Of a stretch of 8,567 nucleotides of DNA, positions 1 through 6,000 are shown piece by piece; position 1 is the stretch's first letter; every line of letters begins with the position of its first letter. The notes beneath the pieces were generated by a model. That model worked only from the letters and a program-made list of their open reading frames with translations, ran no database searches and was not told the DNA's origin. The position numbers and the translations under genes are program-made. Source of the stretch: Nitrospirota bacterium. GTDB taxonomy: Bacteria; Nitrospirota; Nitrospiria; Nitrospirales; NS-4. The stretch is from assembly GCA_005877525.1 (NCBI GenBank), contig VBON01000036.1, positions 1-8,567 of the forward strand, read 5' to 3'.

Positions 1-1
1 G

Positions 2-856
2 CTCGCCATCTCCAAGGCGGTCGAGGCGGGCGCGCGAGCGGTGATTTGCGCCTCTACCGGCAATACCTCAGCGGCCGCAGCGGCCTATGGCGGCCGGGCC
101 GGGCTCCAGGTCTTCGTGCTGATTCCCGAGGGCAAGATTGCACTCGGCAAGCTGGCGCAGGCAATGATGCATCGCGCGACAGTCCTGCAGGTGCAAGGGA
201 ATTTTGACCAGGCATTGACCATCGTCAAGGAGATCTCGGCGAAATATGGCATTATTCTCGTGAACTCGGTGAATCCCTACCGTCTGGAGGGACAAAAGAC
301 TGCCGCCTTCGAGGTGTGCGAACAACTGACCGATGCGCCGGTCTTTCACTTTCTCCCCGTCGGGAATGCCGGCAACATTACCGCATACTGGCGGGGCTAT
401 CAGGAATACCATCGTCAATCTCTCTGCCGGCGGCTGCCTCGGATGTTCGGATTTCAGGCGGCCGGCGCGGCCCCCATTGTGTTGGGACATGTGGTGGAGA
501 AGCCAAAGACGATCGCGACGGCCATCCGTATCGGTAACCCGGCGAGCTGGGCACAGGCGATCAAAGCCGTGCAGGAATCGAACGGGAAGATCGATCTGGT
601 GACGGATGAAGAAATCGTTGAAGCGTACCGTATGGTGGCGGCGCTCGAAGGGATCTTTTGCGAGCCTGCGTCGGCTGCCTCGGTCGCGGGCGTGATCAAG
701 ATGCAGAAGGCCGGTCTCTTCAAAGGCGGCGAAACGGCGGTCTGTACATTGACGGGGCACGGTTTGAAGGACGTGGATATCGCCATTGCGGTGTCGCAGA
801 AGCCCGCGACGATCCAGGCAAACATGGAAGACGTGGTCAGAGTGCTGGGGTACTAA
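2..856 (+). CDS. thrC: Threonine synthase, 5'-truncated by window edge
   Basis: PLP-dependent enzyme that converts O-phospho-L-homoserine to L-threonine and phosphate in the cytoplasm, the last step of threonine synthesis. The frame is open from base 2, so the gene begins outside the window; about 284 residues are visible. In a family of about 350 residues, the missing part would hold the PLP-binding lysine. Visible family signatures are STGNTSAAAAAYG, which holds the phosphate-contacting loop; PVGNAGNITAYWRGY, the glycine-rich PLP phosphate loop; GFQAAGAAPIV; ATAIRIGNPASW; and the C-terminal CEPASAASVAG and LTGHGLKD. Together these are diagnostic of ThrC rather than threonine deaminase. The stop is TAA at 854-856, and the apgM-like gene begins 25 bp later, so the two are probably co-transcribed. 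Near 415-440 the loop reads YHRQSLCRRLPRM, slightly longer than I recall for Bacillus ThrC, but the frame is intact on both sides, so I see no frameshift. Confidence 0.96.
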   Translation, partial: LAISKAVEAGARAVICASTGNTSAAAAAYGGRAGLQVFVLIPEGKIALGKLAQAMMHRATVLQVQGNFDQALTIVKEISAKYGIILVNSVNPYRLEGQKTAAFEVCEQLTDAPVFHFLPVGNAGNITAYWRGYQEYHRQSLCRRLPRMFGFQAAGAAPIVLGHVVEKPKTIATAIRIGNPASWAQAIKAVQESNGKIDLVTDEEIVEAYRMVAALEGIFCEPASAASVAGVIKMQKAGLFKGGETAVCTLTGHGLKDVDIAIAVSQKPATIQANMEDVVRVLGY

Positions 857-881
857 CGCGCGAGGAGGGCGTGAGGTTCGC

Positions 882-2111
882 ATGAAGTATGTCATTTTGA
901 TGGGCGATGGAATGGCGGATCATCCTGTAGCGGAGCTGAACGGTCAGACACCATTGCAAGCCGCGAAGACGCCCAACCTGAACTATCTGACGCGGAACGG
1001 CGAACTGGGGCTGGTGAAAACCACCCCGGACGGTTGCTATCCCGGCAGCGACGTGACCCAACTCGCGATTTTAGGATACGACCCCAAGAAACACTGCACG
1101 GGTCCTGCTCCCTTTGAAGCCGCAGGACTGGACGTTGCGTTGAACCCGGATGATGTCGCGTATCGTTGTAATCTGGTGACGCTACGCGCCGACACTGGCG
1201 GGTACGACGTCAAAAAGCTTGGCCCGCACGCAATCATGGAGGACTTCAGCGCCGGTCAAATCGATTCATTAGAAGCCAAAGAGCTCATCTATGATCTGAA
1301 CGAACAGATCGGCACGGAAGTCGTCCAGTTTTATGCCGGGGTTTCCTACCGTCACCTGATGGTCTGGGCGGAGGGTAAGCACCGGATTAGTGCGTCCCCC
1401 CCGCAGGATATCACGGCCAAACCCGTCGGGGAGTATTTGCCAAAGGGTGAAGGGGAAAAGGTCTTGCGAGCACTGATGGAGGCTGCGCTTGAAGTTCTTC
1501 GCGACCACCAGATCAATATCGACAGGAAGGAGGCGGGCAAACCGCCGGCCAACGCCATCTGGCTCTGGGGACAAGGCAAAGCTCCGAAGTTGCCGAAGTT
1601 GACGGAACGCTACGGCGTGAGTGGCGGAATCATTTCGGCGCTGGATCTCCCCCGGGGCTTGGGACTGTACTGCGGTCTGGATGCAGTGAAACTTCCGGGG
1701 GCCACCGGATATGCCGATGCGAATTATGCCGGCAAGGTCGAGGCCGCCCTCGTGGAACTGAAAACCAAAGATCTGGTGTACATTCATCTGGAAGCAGCGG
1801 ATGATGCCAGCCATCAAGGAGACCTGCAGGGCAAGGTGAAAGCAATTGAACTCTTTGACGAGCAGATGTTAGGGCCGCTCCTCAAAGAGCTGCCGAAGCT
1901 GGGGTCGTATCGCATCCTCATGGCCTGCAACCATGCGACACCGGTCGCTTTGCGGCAGCACACCGCCGAGGCGGTCCCGTATGTCCTCTTCGAAGGTCCC
2001 GGCAAGGAAAAGACGGGCGGCGAACGTGGTTTCAATGAGGTTGATGCCAAGGCGACACGGGTGTATGTGGAGGATGCCAAGAAGTTGATGGGACGGCTGT
2101 TGAGGAAATGA
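882..2111 (+). CDS. apgM: ApgM-family phosphoglycerate mutase-like protein, probable homoserine kinase
   Basis: Alkaline-phosphatase-superfamily protein of 409 residues, of the archaeal-type cofactor-independent phosphoglycerate mutase family (COG3635). I chose ATG 882 because MKYVILMGDGMAD is the family N-terminus and GAGG lies 5 bases upstream; the frame is open further upstream, but only inside thrC. Predicted site 1 metal ligands are D307, H311 (DDASHQGD) and H360 (QHT). Site 2 has D9, nucleophile S56 (PGSDVTQLAILGYDP) and H351, but the position usually filled by Asp in an Asp-His pair is N350 (CNHATP). A bacterial subgroup of this family found beside threonine genes has been proposed as a non-canonical homoserine kinase (TIGR02535, from memory). 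Here the gene lies between thrC and lysC and no thrB-like gene is visible, which fits that role: it would supply O-phosphohomoserine to ThrC. The alternative is true interconversion of 2- and 3-phosphoglycerate. Family is sure; the reaction is inferred. Confidence 0.9.
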   Translation: MKYVILMGDGMADHPVAELNGQTPLQAAKTPNLNYLTRNGELGLVKTTPDGCYPGSDVTQLAILGYDPKKHCTGPAPFEAAGLDVALNPDDVAYRCNLVTLRADTGGYDVKKLGPHAIMEDFSAGQIDSLEAKELIYDLNEQIGTEVVQFYAGVSYRHLMVWAEGKHRISASPPQDITAKPVGEYLPKGEGEKVLRALMEAALEVLRDHQINIDRKEAGKPPANAIWLWGQGKAPKLPKLTERYGVSGGIISALDLPRGLGLYCGLDAVKLPGATGYADANYAGKVEAALVELKTKDLVYIHLEAADDASHQGDLQGKVKAIELFDEQMLGPLLKELPKLGSYRILMACNHATPVALRQHTAEAVPYVLFEGPGKEKTGGERGFNEVDAKATRVYVEDAKKLMGRLLRK

Positions 2112-2173
2112 CTATTAGAACGCTGTTCGCCCAGGAGCTCTCAGCTGAAGAAGCCGCAGGCGCTTTATGCTAG
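2108..2173 (+). CDS. Possible 21-codon leader ORF between apgM and lysC
   Basis: An ATG at 2108 overlaps the apgM stop codon (ATGA). It opens a 21-codon frame beginning MTIRTLF and ending AAGALC, with its stop TAG at 2171-2173, so the lysC start codon (2167-2169) lies inside its last codons. A GAGG at 2103-2106 sits only 1 base before this ATG, too close to be a good ribosome site, but stop-start overlap could allow re-initiation. The lysC start itself has only a weak upstream GCAGG, so ribosomes ending at 2173 could feed lysC. This is a geometric argument only; no homologue is recognised, and it may be chance. Confidence 0.2.
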   Translation: MTIRTLFAQELSAEEAAGALC

Positions 2174-3375
2174 TAGTGCAAAAATTCGGGGGGACGTCCG
2201 TCGGAAACGTCGAGCGCATCAAGCATGTGGCGGCGTTGATTGCCAAGTCTCGCCAGGCGGGCGACGCGGTCGTGGTCGTCGTCTCGGCTATGAGCGGCGA
2301 GACGGACCGCTTGCTGAAGCTGGCCCACGAGCTCGCACCATTTCCCGACGAACGCGAGATGGACATGCTCCTGTCCACCGGTGAACGGGTTACGATCGCC
2401 CTCCTTGCGATGGCCTTGCGAGCCATGGGACTGGATGCCCGTTCCTATACCGGCCGACAGGTCGGCATCATGACCGATAGCACCCATACCCGGGCGCGCA
2501 TTGAGCGGATCACGGCGGAGAGAATCAAAGAGGCGCTGGATCAGGGCATCATTCCGGTGGTAGCGGGATTTCAAGGCATCAACGAAAACAACGACGTCAC
2601 GACCCTCGGTCGCGGCGGATCGGATCTCACGGCTGTCGCCTTAGCCGCTGCCCTTCACGCCGAGCAATGTCTCATCTACACCGACGTCGAGGGCATCTTT
2701 ACCGCGGACCCGAATATCGTTCCTTCCGCCCGCAAGCTTGAGAAGGTGTCGTATGAGGAAATGTTGGAACTCGCCAGTCTGGGCGCCAAAGTGCTGCAGA
2801 GTCGATCGGTCGAGTTTGCGGCGAAGTACGAGGTGCCGGTCATTGTGAAGTCGACGTTTAAAAAAGGCGAGGGGACGCTGGTGACCAAGGAGGATCGGGA
2901 TATGGAACAAGTCATGGTCTCCGGGGTCACCGGCGACCGCAATCAGGCGAAGATCACCTTCATCGGTGTGCCCGATCATCCCGGTATTGCCTCGCGGATC
3001 TTCGGACCGATCGGGTCGGCGAACATTCTCGTGGATATGATTATTCAAAACGTGGGACAGGGCGACTTGACCGACCTGTCCTTTACGATTCCACGGGGCG
3101 ATCTCCACAAGGCGGTGGATCTTGCGAACCGGATCGCCAAGGACATTGGGGCGCGAAGCGTGGAACTCAAGGACAAGATCGCCAAGGTGTCCTTGGTCGG
3201 CGTGGGGATGCGGTCCCATTCCGGTGTCGCGGCGCGGATGTTTGAGACCCTGGCCGCGAAAGGCATCAATATTATGATGATTAGCACCTCTGAGATCAAA
3301 ATCTCCTGCGTGATAGAGGAACAGCATCTAGAACCGGCAATACAGGCCCTGCATCAGGCTTTTGAGCTCGGATGA
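2167..3375 (+). CDS. lysC: Aspartate kinase with two C-terminal ACT domains
   Basis: Phosphorylates L-aspartate with ATP to give 4-phospho-L-aspartate, the committed step to lysine, threonine and methionine. It is 402 residues, normal for the monofunctional class (about 400-410). The N-terminal amino-acid-kinase domain (about 1-240) shows KFGGTSVG at 6-13, MSGETDRLL, STGERVT at 70-76, GFQGIN, GRGGSDLTA at 148-156 and YTDVEGIFTADP at 171-182. The C-terminal part holds two ACT domains (about 261-335 and 340-402), the usual site of lysine and/or threonine feedback inhibition; which effector acts cannot be read here. No homoserine dehydrogenase domain is fused. ATG 2167 gives the standard MLVVQKFGGTS start, although its Shine-Dalgarno is weak. 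The last codons overlap cimA by ATGA. An internal in-frame start with an excellent ribosome site lies at 2902 (listed separately). Confidence 0.97.
   Translation: MLVVQKFGGTSVGNVERIKHVAALIAKSRQAGDAVVVVVSAMSGETDRLLKLAHELAPFPDEREMDMLLSTGERVTIALLAMALRAMGLDARSYTGRQVGIMTDSTHTRARIERITAERIKEALDQGIIPVVAGFQGINENNDVTTLGRGGSDLTAVALAAALHAEQCLIYTDVEGIFTADPNIVPSARKLEKVSYEEMLELASLGAKVLQSRSVEFAAKYEVPVIVKSTFKKGEGTLVTKEDRDMEQVMVSGVTGDRNQAKITFIGVPDHPGIASRIFGPIGSANILVDMIIQNVGQGDLTDLSFTIPRGDLHKAVDLANRIAKDIGARSVELKDKIAKVSLVGVGMRSHSGVAARMFETLAAKGINIMMISTSEIKISCVIEEQHLEPAIQALHQAFELG
2887..2904 (+). promoter_or_regulatory. Internal ribosome binding site and start for a LysC beta subunit
   Basis: AAGGAGGA at 2887-2894 is a near-perfect Shine-Dalgarno sequence, 8 bases (counted from GGAGG) before ATG 2902, which is in frame with lysC (Met246). 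Initiation here would give a 157-residue protein consisting of the two ACT domains. Bacillus subtilis aspartokinase II and Corynebacterium LysC are known to make such a beta subunit from an internal start near residue 246-250, forming alpha2beta2 enzymes. This site is stronger than the one at the gene's own start. That it is used here is inference. Confidence 0.7.
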
Positions 3376-4970
3376 GACCCGTGGGCTCCATCGAAATCTA
3401 CGATACCACGTTACGGGATGGCGCACAGGCCGAGGATGTCTGGTTCTCGGTCGAGGACAAGGTCCGTGTGGCGCAGAAGCTGGATGAACTCGGTGTCCAC
3501 TTCATTGAAGGGGGATGGCCGGGAGCGAATCCGAAGGATGTGGACTTTTTCCGCATCGCTAAAACGATTCCGTTCAAAAATGCCAAGCTTGTGGCTTTTG
3601 GATCCACGCGGCGGGCATCCAACTCCGCGCAGAACGATCCGACGCTGAAGTCTCTCTTGGAGGCGGGGACGCACGTTGTCACTCTTTTCGGCAAGAGTTG
3701 GACGCTGCATGTCACCGACGCGCTCGGCATCTCGCTGAAAAAAAATCTCGAGCTGATTGAAGACTCCGTGGCGTTTCTGAAAAATCACAAGCGCCAAGTC
3801 TTTTACGATGCCGAGCACTTTTTTGATGGGTACAAGGCCAATCCTGACTATGCCCTCTCGACGATTACGCGAGCGCGGAATGCCGGGGCGGAACGCATCA
3901 TCTTGTGCGACACCAACGGGGGGACGATGCCGTGGGAGATCAAAAAGATCGTAACGGAGGTCATCCGCGAAGTGAATGTGCCGCTCGGCATCCACGCCCA
4001 TAATGATGCCGAGATGGCGGTCGCCAATTCGTTGATCGCGATCGAGCAAGGCGTCATCCAGGTGCAGGGAACGATCAATGGTATTGGAGAACGGTGCGGG
4101 AACGCGAATCTCTCCTCCATCCTTCCGAATTTGAATCTAAAAATGAAGCAGGAAGCGATTGCCTCCGAGCGGCTCAGTCACTTGCGGGAGGTCTCACACT
4201 ACGTGGCCGAAATCGCCAACCTGGTGCCGAATACCCACCAACCTTACGTGGGCGATTCGGCATTTGCCCACAAGGGCGGCGTTCATATCGATGCGGTGCG
4301 AAAAAATCCGATGACATACGAGCACATCCGTCCTGAAACCGTCGGCAACCGGCAGCGGATGTTGGTCTCCGATCATGCAGGGAAAAGCAGTCTTGCCGGA
4401 AAGGCCGAAGAATTCCACATTAAACTACGCAAGAAAAGTCCGAAGACCCGGGAACTCTTGACCACACTGAAGCAGTTGGAAAACCAGGGTTATCAATTCG
4501 AAGGGGCGGAAGGTTCCTTTGAGCTTCTCATGCGCCGGATACTAGGTACGCATAAGCCTTCCTTTGAGTTGATGGGATTCCGCGTGATCGTCGAAAAACG
4601 CCAGGCGAGTGAGGAGCCCATCTCGGAGGCTACAGTCATGGTGAAGGTCGGCACAGTGATCGAGCACCAGGTGGCGGTTGGGACCGGACCGGTCGATGCC
4701 CTCGATCATGCGTTGCGGAAAGCTCTGGATAAGTTCTATCCAGAGCTCCGAGAGGTCAAGCTGCTCGATTATAAAGTCCGGGTCCTGGCGGGGAACAAGG
4801 GGACGGCGTCACGGGTACGTGTGCTGATTGAATCCGGCGATCAGAAGGAGAAATGGGGAACGGTAGGGGTATCTGAGAACATTATGGAGGCCAGTTGGCA
4901 AGCACTGGCCGACAGCATTGAATATAAGATGCTCGCTGAGGAGACTCTTTCTGATAAGAGTTCCCCTTGA
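3372..4970 (+). CDS. cimA: (R)-citramalate synthase
   Basis: Condenses pyruvate and acetyl-CoA to (R)-citramalate, opening the threonine-independent route to 2-oxobutyrate and isoleucine. The protein is 532 residues, the usual size for the CimA class (TIGR00977-like). The N-terminal TIM barrel has YDTTLRDGAQ at 10-19 with catalytic/metal residues R15 and D16, and HAHND at 208-212, where H208 and H210 are predicted metal ligands. GIGERCGNANL and HKGGVHIDAV follow. The C-terminal region from about residue 410 is a LeuA-type allosteric dimer domain, the usual site of feedback by isoleucine or leucine. ATG 3372 overlaps the lysC stop, giving tight translational coupling. 2-isopropylmalate synthase and homocitrate synthase are related, but the EDVWFSVEDK and EGGWPGANPKD segments and the length favour CimA. 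A weak 6-bp hairpin (4944-4949 with 4956-4961) lies just before the stop; it lacks a T-run, so I do not call a terminator. Confidence 0.95.
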   Translation: MRPVGSIEIYDTTLRDGAQAEDVWFSVEDKVRVAQKLDELGVHFIEGGWPGANPKDVDFFRIAKTIPFKNAKLVAFGSTRRASNSAQNDPTLKSLLEAGTHVVTLFGKSWTLHVTDALGISLKKNLELIEDSVAFLKNHKRQVFYDAEHFFDGYKANPDYALSTITRARNAGAERIILCDTNGGTMPWEIKKIVTEVIREVNVPLGIHAHNDAEMAVANSLIAIEQGVIQVQGTINGIGERCGNANLSSILPNLNLKMKQEAIASERLSHLREVSHYVAEIANLVPNTHQPYVGDSAFAHKGGVHIDAVRKNPMTYEHIRPETVGNRQRMLVSDHAGKSSLAGKAEEFHIKLRKKSPKTRELLTTLKQLENQGYQFEGAEGSFELLMRRILGTHKPSFELMGFRVIVEKRQASEEPISEATVMVKVGTVIEHQVAVGTGPVDALDHALRKALDKFYPELREVKLLDYKVRVLAGNKGTASRVRVLIESGDQKEKWGTVGVSENIMEASWQALADSIEYKMLAEETLSDKSSP

Positions 4971-4996
4971 CTTCTTCATGTAGGCTTTCGTATCTT
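4967..4996 (+). promoter_or_regulatory. Putative sigma70-type promoter for ihfA
   Basis: TTGACT (4967-4972, 5 of 6 matches to the -35 consensus) is followed after 18 bases by TATCTT (4991-4996, 4 of 6 matches to the -10). The -35 box overlaps the cimA stop codon. A start near 5003 would leave a leader of about 50 bases ending in the strong GGAGGAG ribosome site before ihfA. It would separate expression of the DNA-bending protein from the biosynthetic operon. Confidence 0.5.
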
Positions 4997-5052
4997 AATG
5001 AACTCTCAGGGAAAATGGCACTTCTGGCACGCAGGCAACGGGAGGAGCGGAG

Positions 5053-5325
5053 ATGAGGAAGGCGGATCTCGCAACCGAAATCTACGAAAAAGTAGGTATC
5101 TCAAAAAAAGAGGCTGCCGACCTCGTTGAACTGGTCCTCGATATGATCAAAGGGGTTCTCCAAAAGGGAGAGTCATTTAAAATCGCCGGCTTCGGAAATT
5201 TTGTCATTCGAAGCAAAGGACCCCGCAAAGGACGCAATCCCCGCACCGGTGAGGAAATTGGGATCACCCCGCGCAGGGTCGTGACATTTCGGCCCAGCCA
5301 AATCTTTAAAAAATATGTGAATTAG
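5053..5325 (+). CDS. ihfA: IHF alpha/HU-family DNA-bending protein
   Basis: Small nucleoid-associated protein of 90 residues that binds and sharply bends DNA as a dimer. The whole family fold is visible: N-terminal helices (KADLATEIYEKVGISKKEA), GFGNF at 46-50, and the beta-arm GRNPRTGEEI at about 60-69 with intercalating Pro63, then RRVVTFRPSQ. The match RNPRTGEEIGITPRRVVTFRPSQ-like pattern resembles IHF alpha more than HU, but subfamily cannot be settled by eye. A partner IHF beta is not in the window, so a homodimer is possible. ATG 5053 has a strong GGAGGAG ribosome site starting at 5041. A putative promoter lies at 4967-4996. Placement just upstream of a small MerR-type gene and tRNA-Pro recalls an arrangement known in Deltaproteobacteria and Nitrospira (from memory). 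Confidence 0.9.
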   Translation: MRKADLATEIYEKVGISKKEAADLVELVLDMIKGVLQKGESFKIAGFGNFVIRSKGPRKGRNPRTGEEIGITPRRVVTFRPSQIFKKYVN

Positions 5326-5366
5326 GTCTGTCGTCACTGTTGCCCGGGCTGGTGGGCCGGGAGACC
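5325..5366 (+). other. Potential nested stem-loop after ihfA
   Basis: CCCGG (5343-5347) pairs with CCGGG (5357-5361) across a 9-base loop. The flanking GGTCT (5325-5329) can pair with AGACC (5362-5366) outside it, with a 13-base unpaired stretch on the 5' side only. There is no T-run after it, so it is not a canonical intrinsic terminator. It could stabilise the ihfA 3' end or form part of the merR leader. Confidence 0.3.
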
Positions 5367-5367
5367 A

Positions 5368-5391
5368 CGGCTTCAAAATGCAATGAAGCCG
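5368..5391 (+). repeat. Perfect 8-bp inverted repeat in the ihfA-merR spacer
   Basis: CGGCTTCA (5368-5375) and TGAAGCCG (5384-5391) are exact reverse complements separated by 8 bases (AAATGCAA). It lies 29 bases before the MerR-type start codon and directly follows the nested stem-loop. It could be an RNA hairpin, or a DNA dyad bound by the adjacent MerR-type dimer. No T-run follows, so termination is unlikely. Confidence 0.45.
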
Positions 5392-5420
5392 CAACAGAAT
5401 GAACAAGGTTTGGCGTTGTA

Positions 5421-5798
5421 ATGGCCGGACTCTCAGCGACAAATGGAGAATCGCGAGTTTCACTCGACGATAAACTCTTTTACAAGATCGGAGAGGTCAG
5501 TAGGATCACCGGTCTTCCGTCCTATGTGCTGAGGTTCTGGGAATCGGAGTTCCAGTTTCTTCAGCCGCAAAAAAGCCGTGGGCGCCAGCGGGTCTATACT
5601 CAGAAAGATGTGGAGACGCTTCTTCAGATCAAACGGATGCGCTACGAGCAGGGATTTACCATTGAAGGACTTCGTCGCCGTTGGAATACCCGACAAGGGA
5701 CCCAGGAACGAAGGCCGTCGCGCGCGGCCGCGGAAGTCGTACGGCGAGTTCGGCACGAATTGGACGAAATGTTAAAGGTTCTGGACGATAAAATCTAA
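5421..5798 (+). CDS. MerR-family transcriptional regulator (small, no effector domain)
   Basis: Predicted DNA-binding regulator of 125 residues. The N-terminal winged helix-turn-helix is clear: KLFYKIGEVSRITGL at 18-32, then YVLRFWESEF at 35-44, and the wing with RGRQRVYTQKDVE at 53-65. The remainder is a basic linker (REWNTR-like RRRWNTR, then QERRPSRAAAE) and a short C-terminal helix (RRVRHELDEMLKVLDDK) likely to pair as a coiled coil. No cysteines or other obvious ligand-binding residues follow, so a metal sensor role is unsupported. Its target is unknown; the inverted repeat in its upstream spacer is a candidate self-operator. ATG 5421 gives a natural start, but the only purine-rich match, AAGG at 5405-5408, is 12 bases away, so translation initiation may be weak. 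It is followed after 33 bp by tRNA-Pro in the same direction. Confidence 0.88.
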   Translation: MAGLSATNGESRVSLDDKLFYKIGEVSRITGLPSYVLRFWESEFQFLQPQKSRGRQRVYTQKDVETLLQIKRMRYEQGFTIEGLRRRWNTRQGTQERRPSRAAAEVVRRVRHELDEMLKVLDDKI

Positions 5799-5831
5799 AA
5801 CGGATCTGTATCAGGGCAAGGGGCACGAGAT

Positions 5832-5908
5832 CGGGGCGTAGCGCAGACCGGTAGCGCACTCGCTTGGGGTGCGAGTGGTCGTGGGTTCAAATCCCGCCGC
5901 CCCGACCA
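5832..5908 (+). tRNA. tRNA-Pro (anticodon GGG)
   Basis: A complete cloverleaf can be folded: acceptor arms CGGGGCG (5832-5838) and CGCCCCG (5898-5904), discriminator A5905, and CCA encoded at 5906-5908. The anticodon stem CTCGC/GCGAG encloses loop TTGGGGT, giving anticodon GGG, which reads CCC and CCU. The T arm has loop TTCAAAT. The C1-G72 pair with A73 is the usual bacterial tRNA-Pro identity feature. It reads in the same direction as merR and cysS. Confidence 0.96.
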
Positions 5909-5921
5909 GTGTGCAGCAAAC

Positions 5922-5935
5922 GTTCGTAAACGAAC
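5922..5935 (+). repeat. Short palindrome downstream of tRNA-Pro
   Basis: GTTCGTAAACGAAC is a 6-bp inverted repeat around a central AA, starting 14 bases after the tRNA and 66 bases before cysS. As RNA it could make a 5-bp stem with a UAAA loop that marks the tRNA 3' end for processing; as DNA it could be an operator. No T-run follows. No other feature is evident in the 92-bp tRNA-cysS spacer. Confidence 0.35.
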
Positions 5936-6000
5936 TATTCCGAGCTACTCAGCCGTTTAGCGATTCCGCCCTCGCCGTCACTCCAACATGTTTACTTCCA

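Noticed and set aside
405..450. Possible compensated frameshift in thrC where the loop reads YHRQSLCRRLPRM
   Set aside because: Conserved ThrC motifs on both sides are in one frame and the loop differs by only about one residue from the length I recall; ordinary variation explains it.
786..881. Upstream extension of the apgM-like gene
   Set aside because: The added residues overlap thrC and precede the standard MKYVILMGDG start, which has its own GAGG site.
68..895. Long minus-strand open frame (275 codons) opposite thrC
   Set aside because: Translation is rich in Arg, His and Leu with no recognisable motif, and the opposite strand encodes a clear threonine synthase; it is a shadow of GC-rich codon use.
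4944..4966. Intrinsic terminator at the end of cimA
   Set aside because: The hairpin has only 6 bp, lies before the stop codon, and is not followed by a T-run.
5870..5940. tRNA-Pro as a phage or integrative-element attachment site
   Set aside because: No integrase and no second copy of the tRNA 3' end is seen in the window; housekeeping genes continue on both sides.
5869..6000. Extended cysS N-terminus starting at 5869
   Set aside because: It would begin inside the tRNA-Pro gene and add 44 residues with no family match; ATG 6001 gives the normal CysS start.
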